Shown here: positions 8,608 through 17,835 of the stretch, piece by piece | Numbering within the stretch: position 1 is the first letter of the stretch | Layout: every line of letters begins with the position of its first letter | Assembly: GCA_016936355.1 (NCBI GenBank) | Contig: JAFGYB010000047.1 | Location: 1 to 48,130, forward strand | Origin: Bacteroidales bacterium | GTDB taxonomy: Bacteria > Bacteroidota > Bacteroidia > Bacteroidales > F082 | Direction of reading: 5' to 3' | Length of the DNA stretch: 48,130 nucleotides | Made by a program: the position numbers and the translations under genes | Notes under the pieces: model-generated | Database searches by the model: none | Told to the model about the DNA's origin: nothing | The model's input: the letters and a program-made list of their open reading frames with translations, nothing else

Positions 8608-8732
8608 CCCTCACTGGTTCAACAGGATTTGTAACACTCTTTATTTAAATTAATTATAATTAGTTAAGTAGTTAACAACGGGTTGAATTTTGTCGTATTT
8701 TCGAAGGACAATAACTTAAAAATCGTCAGGAA

Positions 8733-9134
8733 ATGAAGAAACACATCTCACTTTCGGTTAAATGTCCCTATTGCATGAAGTCATTAATGGATAAAGAATT
8801 ACGTCTTCATGGACACCCCAGTATTAAGATCAACATCAAAACAGAAAAAGAAAGAGGCACCATTAGTTTATGTTCTGTTTATGAATGCTTTGATCACACT
8901 TCTGATATCAATCTGGAAAAGGGAATTATCGTTGAATTTTCCTGCCCTCATTGCAACAAAGAACTGCTGACCAAAGAAGAATGTACTTTTTGCGGTGCCC
9001 CGATGGTCTCGCTGTTGCTCGATACCGGTGGACGGGTCAACATATGCTCACGCAAGGGATGCCCCAACCATTATGTAGCTTTTGAAGATCTGAGTACGGA
9101 ATTGTCCCGGTTCTATCAAATTTACGGAGACTAG
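8733..9134 (+). CDS. Small multi-zinc-ribbon protein of unknown function
   Basis: A 133-residue cytoplasmic protein I do not recognise. Ten cysteines fall in pairs: C11/C14, C47/C52, C71/C74, C84/C87 and C105/C110. The first half (VKCPYCMKSL ... LCSVYECFDH) and second half (FSCPHCNKEL ... ICSRKGCPNH) look like an internal duplication of one zinc-binding module, with an extra C84/C87 pair in the second. There is no membrane segment or signal peptide. AGGAA lies close to the ATG as a ribosome-binding site. The stop codon interlocks with the hypE stop on the other strand (4-nt CTAG overlap, 9131-9134), so the two genes converge with no room for a terminator. It might be a metal-handling or regulatory protein. 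That is conjecture. Confidence 0.75.
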   Translation: MKKHISLSVKCPYCMKSLMDKELRLHGHPSIKINIKTEKERGTISLCSVYECFDHTSDINLEKGIIVEFSCPHCNKELLTKEECTFCGAPMVSLLLDTGGRVNICSRKGCPNHYVAFEDLSTELSRFYQIYGD

Positions 9135-10153
9135 CAGATTCTGGGCAATTGTTGTCCGGAAAGCATTTCAATGACCCTTTTACCCCCTACCACGGTTTGC
9201 AGCCAGGCTTTCCCTGCTGATTTATCGGTTATGGTTCCAATGATGGAAGCTTCCTGACCCAACGGGTGTTCTTTCAGCAACTTGACCACATTTTCTGCAT
9301 CTTGTCTCGCTACTATCATCACAACTTTTCCTTCGTTGGCCACATACAGCGGATCAAAGCCCAGCAATTCGCACATGCCTCTTACAGCCTGATCAATAGC
9401 CAGTTTATTTTCCTGAATTTCCAAACCAAAACGACGTTGCCCGGCCAATTCTGCCAGAACAGTCCCCAGCCCTCCTCGGGTAGCATCCCGCATAAATTTC
9501 ACCTGATAACCAGCTGATAAAACAGAATCGATTAACCCATTCAAACAGGCACAATCAGAAGCAATGGAAGCTCCTATGTTCAATTCATTTCGTGCTGCCA
9601 TAATGGCCATTCCATGGGAACCTATGGCGCCATTTACAAGGATAACATCACCGGGTTCCACATTTTGTGCGAGCCCCAGATCTTTCCTTCCTTCAGGCAA
9701 GATACCCACACCACTTGTGTTGATAAACAATTTATCGCACTTTCCCTTGTCAACTACCTTCGTATCTCCGGTTACAATCTGTACTCCGGCTTTGGCTGCT
9801 TCGTCGCTCATGGTTTGCACAATCTCTTCCAACTGGTAGAGAGGAAATCCTTCCTCGATGATAAAACCGGCACTCAGGTATTGAGGAATCGCACCCGAAA
9901 CGGCAATATCATTCACCGTTCCGGCCACTGCCAGCTTTCCGATATTTCCTCCGGGAAAAAACAGCGGATCAACTACAAATGAATCAGTAGTAAAAGCCAC
10001 CCGGTTCTGATTTATCTGGAGTACTGCAGCATCCGTCTGCTTCAACAAAATATCATTCTTAAAATAGCGGGAAAATACAGATTCGATCAAGTCATGACTC
10101 ATTTTACCCCCGCTACCGTGACCCAACAGTATTGTTTTCTGATTCATACGCAT
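9131..10153 (-). CDS. hypE: Hydrogenase maturation protein HypE (carbamoyl dehydratase)
   Basis: Accepts a carbamoyl group from HypF on its C-terminal cysteine and dehydrates it with ATP to the thiocyanate that supplies the CN ligands of the [NiFe] site. The protein shows the PurM/AIR-synthase-like N-terminus (ILLGHGSGGKMSHDLI, TDSFVVDPLFFPGG, GTVNDIAVSGA, VTGDTKVVDKG), FMRDATRGGLGTVLAELA, and the diagnostic C-terminal tail PRIC. There are two nearby ATGs (10153 and 10147). An upstream TTG at 10168 is less likely. It is separated from the other hyp genes by a large kinase gene and has its own -7 box about 45 bp upstream. Confidence 0.95.
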   Translation of the reverse strand: MRMNQKTILLGHGSGGKMSHDLIESVFSRYFKNDILLKQTDAAVLQINQNRVAFTTDSFVVDPLFFPGGNIGKLAVAGTVNDIAVSGAIPQYLSAGFIIEEGFPLYQLEEIVQTMSDEAAKAGVQIVTGDTKVVDKGKCDKLFINTSGVGILPEGRKDLGLAQNVEPGDVILVNGAIGSHGMAIMAARNELNIGASIASDCACLNGLIDSVLSAGYQVKFMRDATRGGLGTVLAELAGQRRFGLEIQENKLAIDQAVRGMCELLGFDPLYVANEGKVVMIVARQDAENVVKLLKEHPLGQEASIIGTITDKSAGKAWLQTVVGGKRVIEMLSGQQLPRIC

Positions 10154-10196
10154 TATATTTTTCCCCAAACTTCCTGACCGGGATAAATTTCAAGTG

Positions 10197-10204
10197 CAAA
10201 GATA
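10197..10204 (-). promoter_or_regulatory. Probable -7 box of hypE
   Basis: On the minus strand TATCTTTG (10204 to 10197) is an exact TAnnTTTG match. It lies in the 100-bp gap after the kinase stop codon and about 45 nt before the hypE ATG. No -33 TTTG is evident. It suggests that hypE does not depend on read-through from the kinase gene. Confidence 0.45.
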
Positions 10205-10254
10205 GATATTGTGAATTAATAAACAGTTGATTTTTCCAATAAATGAAGGTCTAT

Positions 10255-13200
10255 TTAGTGTACAAAACGACGGATCATCGCATAAAATTCGGCTTTCTGA
10301 AAGGGCTTACTGATAAAATCATTACACCCTACCTCCAGTGCTTTATCCCGGTCCTCAACAGTAGCATAAGCAGTTTGGGCAATGATCGGCAACTCAGGTC
10401 TGAATTTTTTAATCTGCTGGGCCGCATCATGTCCGTTGAGTTTAGGCAATTTAACATCCATCAATACCAGGGAAATTTCCTGATGTTTTTTGGAGAGATG
10501 AACGGCTTCCTCACCGTCAAAGGCTCGCAACAAATTAAACGTGATGTCCATGTGTTTGAGCAAAAATTCAATGTACTGATAATTTATTTCTTCATCCTCA
10601 ACCACTAATAATGTGATTGTATCAGCATTTTTTTCCACAGGATCCAATGCCTTATCGTCAGACTTAACCGAATGGTAAGGAATTGTGACATAGAATACAG
10701 AGCCTTTTCCTTTCTCAGATTCCACACGGATGTGCCCATTTAATAATTCAGCATTCGCTTTGGCAATGGACAACCCCAGGCCCAGACCGCCGGCCTTTCT
10801 TGACAATTCTTTTTCCTCCTGAGAAAAGCGTTCAAAAATCAGGAACAGGCTTTGATTGCCAATGCCGACGCCTGTATCCCTTACATAAAATTCCAGTTCA
10901 TGAACTTTGCGTTCATATCCGATCTCCACAAATCCCTCGTATGTGAATTTCAACGCATTCTCGATCAGGTTGTCAATGATTTTTCGTAGTTTGATGTCGT
11001 CTACCAGCACCAGCGCATCACTGTCGTCGAGGCCTTTTTTAAGATAGAGTGAAAGTCCTTTTTCTTTGGATTTTAAATCAAAAACAGCAAAAATCTCAGT
11101 GAGCATATCGTTAATATTGATCTCACGCTCATGCAAGGGTACCTGGTGAGTCTCCAGTTTTGAGATTTCGAGAATATCATCAATGATGTGCAGTAACTGA
11201 CGTGTGCTGTTGATTACAATTTTTGTATAGTTCTGGCGCGTTTCAGCTGTGAGTTCTGTATCCATAAGCAGTTCCGAAAAACCAATAATTCCATTCATCG
11301 GGGTACGGATTTCATGAGACATGTTGGACAAGAACTCCGACTTCAGACGATCACTTTCCTCCGCCTTATTTTTCGATGAAATCAGTTCGTCTTCATATTT
11401 CTTTCGGATGGAAATATCTTCAAAAACACCGTAAATTTTCTCAACTTCTCCATTTTCATTTTTTAGCGGAACGATCTGAACCGAAACCCAACTAACCTTC
11501 CCCCATACAGATTGATATTCCCCTTCCTCTTTGATCACTTCACCCGTTTGACAAGCTTCGATAAATTTTCCGGTCAGACCACTTTCAATCAGATTGGGCA
11601 GCTTTAACAAATTGAACTTTTTAGACTTTTCTATAGAAGTTGAACCAACAATCTTCATCATCTCTGCATTCATTTCCAGAATAGTCCCATCCGGTTTGGC
11701 AGTGACAATGCCCAGTGGTGAATGTTCAAAGAGCAAACGATAATTTGTTTCCCGATCTTTAAGATCAGACTCCATTTTCTTCTGGAGTGTCACATCTCTG
11801 CCGTATACCAACAACGCCTTTCGTTCCCCGTCCTCAAAAAACAAGGGAACTTTGATTACGTCAAAAATTCTGACCTCCTGATTTTGAATACTAATAACCT
11901 CGTCTCCCCGGGTAGATTTACCGGCTTTCCAGGCGGCTTCATCAGAATCAACACAGCGTTCCAGTGCTTTTCTGAACTGGGGTGTTTCTTTTGCCAGTTC
12001 CCTATCCGTCTTTCCCCTGTAATCCACTCCTTTCAGATCAAATAACTGAATGTTGGCATCATTGGACACCAACCACCTCCCTTTTCCGTCTTTGAAAACA
12101 ATCACATCCGGTGTTGCATTGATCAGGGTTTTTAGATTTTCTTCGCTGTTTTTAACGGCTTCCTCAGCCTGTTTTATTCCTTCAATATCCTTGGAGATAA
12201 ACAAATAATAGGGTCTTTCATTAATGTCAATTATGGTAGCAGACAACAAAACCGTCATTTTATTTCCGGCTTTATCCTTAATCTCCACTTCCCTGTTGTG
12301 GATCATATAGGAAATATTCAGTTCCTCCACGAGTTCTTCACGAGCTTCAGAATCGATCGTTTGGATTCTCTTTGAACGGGGGCCTATCAATTCCGACTTC
12401 TGATAGCCGGTCATTCTGACAAACCCATTATTCACGTCCAGTACCTCACCTGTTTCTGCATCCACAATGGAAATGGCATCGGGTGAAGTTTCAAATGCCT
12501 TTCGGAATTTCTCCTCGTTTTCTTTTAACCGATCAGACAATTCCTTTTTTACGATTACGCCTGCTACCTGTGCCGAAATATAACTGAGCAGATCCATATC
12601 AGCGGAAGTAAAAGCGTGGGGATTTTCATAATGCTGCACAGCCAAAACCCCCACAACTTCATCCCCAATTTTCATAGGTACCCCCATCCAAACAGGAGCC
12701 GGATGGCCTATAATCTCAATATCTCCTTTGTTCACCAGCTCATTTTGCATGTGTTCGTCAGCAAAAAGCGGTTTCCCGCTACGCCGAACGTAGTCTGTAA
12801 TCCCCTTTCCCCGATCCACATCTTTAAAATACCTGATTTCATCGTGGGCATCCTTGAAATAAGGAAAATCATAAGTTTCGGTATCAGTACGGTACAGTGC
12901 CACATAAAAATTACTGACATCCATGAATCGCCCGATCGACTCGTGTACTTTTTTCAGTAAATGAGACAAATCGGCAGCTCCCAGTGCCGTTTCAGTAATT
13001 TCAAACAGGGTCCGTTGAATGAGGTTGAATCTGTTTTTTTCCTGCAGCGTTTTCAGGTTATAAATGGCCAGCGAAAGTTCCTCTCCTACTTCCCTGAAGA
13101 AATCCCTGTCTTCATCGCCTGATAAGGCATCATCGGGTAATGCCGCCAGCAAAACTCCATAGACTCTCTTTTCATATTCCAGGCGAATAGCTACGCTATA

Positions 13201-13947
13201 ATTAGCCGATAGCTCATCCAGCAATTCACATTTGAAATTCGATTGTTCTCCTCTTCTGAAATAAATCACCTGATGTTCTTTCAGGCTCTGAGTGATGCAG
13301 GGTGGTGTTTGAACACTGATCTTTTTTTGTATTTCAGGAGTGGAGGATTGAAACCCTTTCTGATAAACGAGCCACCGGTCCTTTGATTTTTCGTCAGTGA
13401 ATACAATCATTGAGGCAATACAACTTCTTTCTTCAACCAGTGAATCCACTGCCTGTTGTAATAATTCGTTTATTTCCTTTTCCCGGAAAATTATGCTGTT
13501 GATCCTTCGTATGGAGCGAAGAATTCGGTTGGCATAAAGAATATGATGTTGTTCCCGTTTAACCCTTTGTTCCAGTGATTTGGAATCGATAGCCCTTTTT
13601 AACACCATGGGCATTCTGGATCGGTTCTTTTTCAGTACATAATCGTCGGCTCCTGCTTTCATACAAGCAACAGCGGTAGCTTCATCCTGCGAGTCGGTTA
13701 AAATAACAAAGGGCAAATCCGGTCTTTTTTCATTGCGTATATGCAACAGATCGAGGCCATTGAATGCGGGAAAGAAATAAGCTGAAATCAATACATCATA
13801 ATCGTTTTCTATCTCCTTATTGAATTCATCTTTTTCCCCGACAACTTTCATATGATAACCGGGAAAGTCATTCTTGAGCACCTCTTTCAGCAGGAGAATA
13901 TCCTCAGGAATAATCTCTACCAATAAGATTTTTGTCCGTTGTTTCAT
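10255..13947 (-). CDS. Large cytoplasmic hybrid histidine kinase (REC-like, GAF, GAF, PAS x3, HisKA, HATPase, REC)
   Basis: A 1230-residue sensor kinase without membrane segments. In order: a receiver-like domain (about 4-122), two GAF domains (about 145-305 and 315-460; the second has GVPMKIGDEVVGVLAVQ), three PAS domains (about 475-850), HisKA with phospho-acceptor His878 (MSHEIRTPMNG), HATPase (IDNLIENALKF, RDTGVGI, GGLGLGLSIAK) and a C-terminal receiver with Asp1164 (LVLMDVKLP). The N-terminal receiver has Ala56 where the phospho-accepting Asp belongs (DVLISAYFFPAFNG), so it is probably a pseudo-receiver. The gene lies between hypD and hypE on the same strand but has its own -7 box. It may sense redox or small molecules linked to hydrogenase use. 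That link rests on position only; no output response regulator is adjacent. Confidence 0.9.
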   Translation of the reverse strand: MKQRTKILLVEIIPEDILLLKEVLKNDFPGYHMKVVGEKDEFNKEIENDYDVLISAYFFPAFNGLDLLHIRNEKRPDLPFVILTDSQDEATAVACMKAGADDYVLKKNRSRMPMVLKRAIDSKSLEQRVKREQHHILYANRILRSIRRINSIIFREKEINELLQQAVDSLVEERSCIASMIVFTDEKSKDRWLVYQKGFQSSTPEIQKKISVQTPPCITQSLKEHQVIYFRRGEQSNFKCELLDELSANYSVAIRLEYEKRVYGVLLAALPDDALSGDEDRDFFREVGEELSLAIYNLKTLQEKNRFNLIQRTLFEITETALGAADLSHLLKKVHESIGRFMDVSNFYVALYRTDTETYDFPYFKDAHDEIRYFKDVDRGKGITDYVRRSGKPLFADEHMQNELVNKGDIEIIGHPAPVWMGVPMKIGDEVVGVLAVQHYENPHAFTSADMDLLSYISAQVAGVIVKKELSDRLKENEEKFRKAFETSPDAISIVDAETGEVLDVNNGFVRMTGYQKSELIGPRSKRIQTIDSEAREELVEELNISYMIHNREVEIKDKAGNKMTVLLSATIIDINERPYYLFISKDIEGIKQAEEAVKNSEENLKTLINATPDVIVFKDGKGRWLVSNDANIQLFDLKGVDYRGKTDRELAKETPQFRKALERCVDSDEAAWKAGKSTRGDEVISIQNQEVRIFDVIKVPLFFEDGERKALLVYGRDVTLQKKMESDLKDRETNYRLLFEHSPLGIVTAKPDGTILEMNAEMMKIVGSTSIEKSKKFNLLKLPNLIESGLTGKFIEACQTGEVIKEEGEYQSVWGKVSWVSVQIVPLKNENGEVEKIYGVFEDISIRKKYEDELISSKNKAEESDRLKSEFLSNMSHEIRTPMNGIIGFSELLMDTELTAETRQNYTKIVINSTRQLLHIIDDILEISKLETHQVPLHEREININDMLTEIFAVFDLKSKEKGLSLYLKKGLDDSDALVLVDDIKLRKIIDNLIENALKFTYEGFVEIGYERKVHELEFYVRDTGVGIGNQSLFLIFERFSQEEKELSRKAGGLGLGLSIAKANAELLNGHIRVESEKGKGSVFYVTIPYHSVKSDDKALDPVEKNADTITLLVVEDEEINYQYIEFLLKHMDITFNLLRAFDGEEAVHLSKKHQEISLVLMDVKLPKLNGHDAAQQIKKFRPELPIIAQTAYATVEDRDKALEVGCNDFISKPFQKAEFYAMIRRFVH

Positions 13948-13979
13948 GCATGATCGGTTTAAAGGATTTTCTCCAACAC

Positions 13980-13987
13980 CAAAGATA
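13980..13987 (-). promoter_or_regulatory. Probable -7 box of the hybrid kinase gene
   Basis: TATCTTTG on the minus strand (13987 to 13980), 33 nt before the ATG, is an exact TAnnTTTG match within the 150-bp gap after hypD. No clear -33 element was found. Confidence 0.4.
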
Positions 13988-14097
13988 ATATTTATTCAGT
14001 AGTTCACTCTAGACCAGAGAGAAAATCAATTGCATATAAGCCTCTTCGTCCCCCTTGTTTCTGAGTTCACCTGAAAACAGAATTCACTTCAATTATT

Positions 14098-15183
14098 TTA
14101 ACGGTTGTAGAGATAGTAGGCCTGACAAGCCCCTTCTCCTGAAACCATGCAGGATCCCACCGGGTTGAGCGGATTACAAACAGTTCCGAAAAGTTTACAG
14201 TCTTTTGGTTTCTTAAGCCCTTTTAATATTTCTCCACAAATGCATCCTTTGGGCTCGATCAATGGCTCTGCCTGTACCTCCGGCAAGACCTGTTCCGCAT
14301 CATGGTCAGCATATTCAGCTTTAATTTTCAGGCCACTGTCTTTCAGGATACCCAGGCCCCGCCACCAGTCATCCCGAGGTTCAAAAACTTCATCCATCAT
14401 CTGTTGGGCTTTAATGTTCCCTTCGGGTTTTACCACACGGGTATACTGAATTTCCACTTTTGGATCATTTTTTTCCACCTGATTTACCAGCATCAGTATC
14501 GATTGCATCAGATCCACCGGCTCAAAACCACTGATTACTACCCCCATTCCATATTTTTTCGGAATATCTTCGTAAATACTGCTTCCTGTAATTGTGCTGA
14601 CATGCCCGGGACCAATGTAGCCATCGATAGCTGCCCCTTCATCAATCAATGCAGCCATAGCCGGAGGCATCACCTTATGCGCACTAAAAACAGAGAAGTT
14701 AAACAATCCTGCCACTTTAGCTTTCAGAATCCCCGCTGCCGAAGCCGGAGTGGTTGTCTCAAAACCAATCCCCAGAAATACCACTTTCTTTCTTCGGTTT
14801 TTCTTAGCCACCATCAATGCATCCATAATGGAATAAACCACTTGAATATTGGCACCTGCAGCTCTCTCTTTTTCCAGTGTGGAAGTGGATCCGGGAACCC
14901 GGATCAAATCACCGTAAGTAGTAATGATGACGTCGTCGCGACGACTATACGCCACCGCTTTGTCAATATAGCTTCTGCTGGTGACACAAACAGGGCACCC
15001 TGGACCGGAGATCAACTGAACATTTTCCGGTAAGAGACTGGGGATGCCAAATTTTTGGATCGCCATGGTATGACCGCCACACACTTCCATAAACTGCACA
15101 GGTCTGGTGGAAATCCGGGCAATTTCTTCACGCAATTGTTTCACAACATCCGCATCCCGGTATTCATCTATATACTTCATCAT
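14098..15183 (-). CDS. hypD: Hydrogenase maturation protein HypD
   Basis: An iron-sulfur scaffold that, with HypC, assembles the Fe(CN)2CO unit. The 361-residue protein has the expected length and motifs: FMEVCGGHTMAIQKFG, ISGPGCPVCVT, GIGFETTTPASA, FSAHKVMPPAM and GPGHVSTITG. A C-terminal set of cluster cysteines follows (PKGCICGEILKG, DCKLFGTVCNPLNPVGSCM, GEGACQAYY). Either of two adjacent Met codons (15183 or 15180) can be the start. It lies 9 nt downstream of hypC and is the third gene of the hypF-hypC-hypD operon. Confidence 0.96.
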   Translation of the reverse strand: MMKYIDEYRDADVVKQLREEIARISTRPVQFMEVCGGHTMAIQKFGIPSLLPENVQLISGPGCPVCVTSRSYIDKAVAYSRRDDVIITTYGDLIRVPGSTSTLEKERAAGANIQVVYSIMDALMVAKKNRRKKVVFLGIGFETTTPASAAGILKAKVAGLFNFSVFSAHKVMPPAMAALIDEGAAIDGYIGPGHVSTITGSSIYEDIPKKYGMGVVISGFEPVDLMQSILMLVNQVEKNDPKVEIQYTRVVKPEGNIKAQQMMDEVFEPRDDWWRGLGILKDSGLKIKAEYADHDAEQVLPEVQAEPLIEPKGCICGEILKGLKKPKDCKLFGTVCNPLNPVGSCMVSGEGACQAYYLYNR

Positions 15184-15192
15184 TATTGTGGC

Positions 15193-15438
15193 TTAAATTA
15201 TTTTGTCCGGATTCTCGGTTGATTCATAATATTCTTTGAACGTTTTCAACGTCAACAACGCTTCTTCTTCATCCAGTTTCTGAATAGCAAAGCCTGTATG
15301 AATTAACACATAATCACCCGGCTTCAGAAGCTCATCGCTGATCAGATCCAGATGAGCCTGCACAGTGGAACCTCCTACGGAACAAAAAGCAGTTTCCCCT
15401 TCAATCTTTTCTATACGGGCAGGAATACTCAAACACAT
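15193..15438 (-). CDS. hypC: Hydrogenase maturation chaperone HypC
   Basis: An 81-residue chaperone that binds HypD and carries the iron centre to the large subunit. It begins with the diagnostic MCLSIPARI, whose Cys2 is the iron- and precursor-binding residue. GDYVLIHTGFAIQKLDEEEA is also typical of the family. It sits 4 nt after hypF and 9 nt before hypD, so the three genes are almost certainly co-transcribed. Confidence 0.95.
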   Translation of the reverse strand: MCLSIPARIEKIEGETAFCSVGGSTVQAHLDLISDELLKPGDYVLIHTGFAIQKLDEEEALLTLKTFKEYYESTENPDKII

Positions 15439-15442
15439 ATGT

Positions 15443-17716
15443 TTATTTGTTTTTATCGTTCATACTTAATCTTTTAGCCGCTACAGCCATCTGTCCCAGT
15501 GCGATACCACCGTCATTCGAAGGCACTGATTCATGCGAAAATACTTCAAAGCCGGCTTTGCGCAACCGATCCTCTCCCAGTCCCAGTAAAATTCGGTTTT
15601 GAAAACTTCCACCCGAAAGTACGACCTTTTTGATTGCAAATTGGTTGCTGATTGTTTTCGTTACGTCCAGCATGATCTTTAGAATGGTTCGGTGAAATTT
15701 CGCCGAAATAACACTAGGATCCACCTGATTCAACACATCCTGAATCAAGGCATCTGTCATAGGCCTGAACGAAAGTACTACCCCATCAAAATCAAAATTG
15801 TAGTCTCCTTCATTTTCCATTGAAGCTACAGATTCCAGCCTCATGGGAGCTTCGGCATGAAAGGTTGACCGCCGACAAACACCCGTTAATGCAGCTACAG
15901 CATCAAACAAACGACCGGCACTGTCACTTTCCGGACAATTGATTTTCCGGTCCAGCATCATCATAACTGCGTCAAATTTTTCCTGACTGATATCTGAAAA
16001 AAGTGAATTTCTGTGGTCCTTTAGAAAATCTGATCCTTTATAGTGATGCACAAGTGCCATGGCCATTCGGAAAGGCTCCCGGGTAACCAAATCACCTCCG
16101 GGCATCGGCAGATAATCAAAATGAACTACTCTATCAAAATCATTCAGGTCAGCCACCAGAAATTCTCCACCCCAGATTTTTCCGTCGGTTCCCAAACCCG
16201 TACCGTCAAAACTGATACCAATCACCCGTTCATCCAGCTGATGTTCGGCCATACAGGCAGCAATGTGGGCATGATGGTGTTGCACGCGAATCAAAGGAAT
16301 GTCAAGCCCCTCGGCAAAACGGGTAGACAAATAATCGGGATGCAGATCGCTGGCAATGAATTTCGGTTTAAACCGGAACAGACGCTGAAACCGTTCAAAT
16401 GATTCTTCGTAAAATTCGAGAGTTTCCAGATTTTTCAAATCGCCGATGTGCTGACTCAGCAATACCTGATTTCCTTTTCCTATGGCAAAACAATTGACCA
16501 GCTCGGCTCCTGCCGCAAAGATCCCTTCGGTATTGTACTGTATTTGCACAGGCGATGGAGCATAGGAACGTGATCTTCTGATCAGCCGAGCAGCTCCATT
16601 CGTCACAAAACAAACCGAATCATCGGCACGGTTGTGAATATCCCGGTTATACGTCACATAGGCATCTGCCACAGGTGCCAGCTTTTTCAGCGCTTCTTCA
16701 TTGTCGATCAATACCGGTTCTTCAGCAATATTGCCGCTGGTTAACACAATACAATCCGTCTTTAACCGCTCAAAAAGCAGGTAATGAAAGGGCATATACG
16801 GCAGCATAACACCAACTGTATCCAACCCCAAACTCACAGAATCTGCCAGGTTTTTTTTTGATTTCAGCAATACAACAGGGCGCCTCCAACTTTTCAGTAC
16901 GGCTTCCTCTTGTTCGTTGAGCACCATAAATTTTTTCGTCACCTCCACATTCCGAAACATAACAGCAAAGGGCTTTCCTTCACGGGATTTCTTCCGACGA
17001 AGGCGTGCAACAGTATCTTCAGAGAAGGCATTACATGCTAAGTGAAAACCTCCCATTCCCTTAACAGCAACAATTTTGTTTTGATCCAGTAATGCTGCAG
17101 TTTGATGGATCACCGATTCAATGTTTTCAACCTTCAGTCCATCATAATGTAATGTATAATGAGGACCACAATGATGACACGCAATGGGTTGGGCGTGAAA
17201 CCTTCTGTCCTGAACTTGGCTATATTCAGCTTCACACTCGCGGCACAAAGTAAAGGATGCCATCGTTGTTTGTGGACGATCATACGGCAAATCACGGATA
17301 ATAGTAAACCGGGGGCCGCAATTGGTACAATTGATTAAGGGATAATTGAACCGGTTCTTCTGCCGCTTCATATCTTCCAGGCACGCGGAACATACTGCAA
17401 TATCCGGACTTATTTCGGTTACTTCATCCGAAACTGACTGACTGGATACAATCTCAAAATCTGAGAATCCCCTTAAGGGTTCTTCTTTCATGCTTACAGA
17501 AGTTATTGAAGCCGCTTCAGGCGCTTTCTCCCTTAGAGCCTTCACCATGTTCAGAATCTGGTCACTTTCTCCTTCAGCACAAAGATAAACGCCCGTGTTG
17601 TTATTTTCAACTGTACCTTTCACTCCGAACTGATGAGCTATCCTGTATACAAAAGGCCTGAATCCTACACCTTGCACCAACCCTTTCACATGAATTTTAT
17701 AGGCCTTCAATTCCAT
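15443..17716 (-). CDS. hypF: Carbamoyltransferase HypF
   Basis: Uses carbamoyl phosphate and ATP to place a carbamoyl group on the HypE C-terminal cysteine. The 757 residues show all four modules. An acylphosphatase domain comes first (VKGLVQGVGFRPFVYRIA). A double zinc-finger region of four CxxC pairs follows at about 107-185 (CSACLEDM, CTNCGPRFT, CRECEAEY, CHHCGPHYT). Then come a YrdC-like domain (AVKGMGGFHLACNAF, VLTSGNIAEEPV) and a C-terminal Kae1-like domain with VQHHHAHIAACMAEH, GISFDGTGLGTDG and VVLSGGSFQNRILL. It is the first gene of hypF-hypC-hypD and is divergent from the hox operon across about 120 bp. No clear -7 box was found for it in that gap. Confidence 0.97.
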   Translation of the reverse strand: MELKAYKIHVKGLVQGVGFRPFVYRIAHQFGVKGTVENNNTGVYLCAEGESDQILNMVKALREKAPEAASITSVSMKEEPLRGFSDFEIVSSQSVSDEVTEISPDIAVCSACLEDMKRQKNRFNYPLINCTNCGPRFTIIRDLPYDRPQTTMASFTLCRECEAEYSQVQDRRFHAQPIACHHCGPHYTLHYDGLKVENIESVIHQTAALLDQNKIVAVKGMGGFHLACNAFSEDTVARLRRKKSREGKPFAVMFRNVEVTKKFMVLNEQEEAVLKSWRRPVVLLKSKKNLADSVSLGLDTVGVMLPYMPFHYLLFERLKTDCIVLTSGNIAEEPVLIDNEEALKKLAPVADAYVTYNRDIHNRADDSVCFVTNGAARLIRRSRSYAPSPVQIQYNTEGIFAAGAELVNCFAIGKGNQVLLSQHIGDLKNLETLEFYEESFERFQRLFRFKPKFIASDLHPDYLSTRFAEGLDIPLIRVQHHHAHIAACMAEHQLDERVIGISFDGTGLGTDGKIWGGEFLVADLNDFDRVVHFDYLPMPGGDLVTREPFRMAMALVHHYKGSDFLKDHRNSLFSDISQEKFDAVMMMLDRKINCPESDSAGRLFDAVAALTGVCRRSTFHAEAPMRLESVASMENEGDYNFDFDGVVLSFRPMTDALIQDVLNQVDPSVISAKFHRTILKIMLDVTKTISNQFAIKKVVLSGGSFQNRILLGLGEDRLRKAGFEVFSHESVPSNDGGIALGQMAVAAKRLSMNDKNK

Positions 17717-17753
17717 ACTTTAATATTTATATTAATTCTAAATTTCGTTACTG

Positions 17754-17783
17754 TTTGTTTTTTCACAAAAAAACATATCTTTG
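17754..17783 (+). promoter_or_regulatory. Promoter of the hox operon
   Basis: A TTTG at 17754-17757 and an exact -7 box TATCTTTG at 17776-17783 are separated by 18 nt, close to the Bacteroidota -33/-7 arrangement. Transcription would begin near 17790, about 46 nt before the hoxEF start codon. This also rules out the longer reading of hoxEF from 17755, which would begin inside the promoter. Confidence 0.6.
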
Positions 17784-17835
17784 TTGTGAATTTTTTAACA
17801 GGCAAAATTATATTAATTTTTTTAATGAACAAGCC

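Noticed and set aside
14302..15033. A 243-codon open frame on the plus strand inside hypD
   Set aside because: hypD on the other strand has every family motif; the plus-strand reading is rich in His, Ser and Cys without any recognisable domain and is an antisense shadow.
17755..17835. A 27-residue N-terminal extension of hoxEF starting at 17755
   Set aside because: The proposed start lies within the -33/-7 promoter, upstream of the predicted transcription start.
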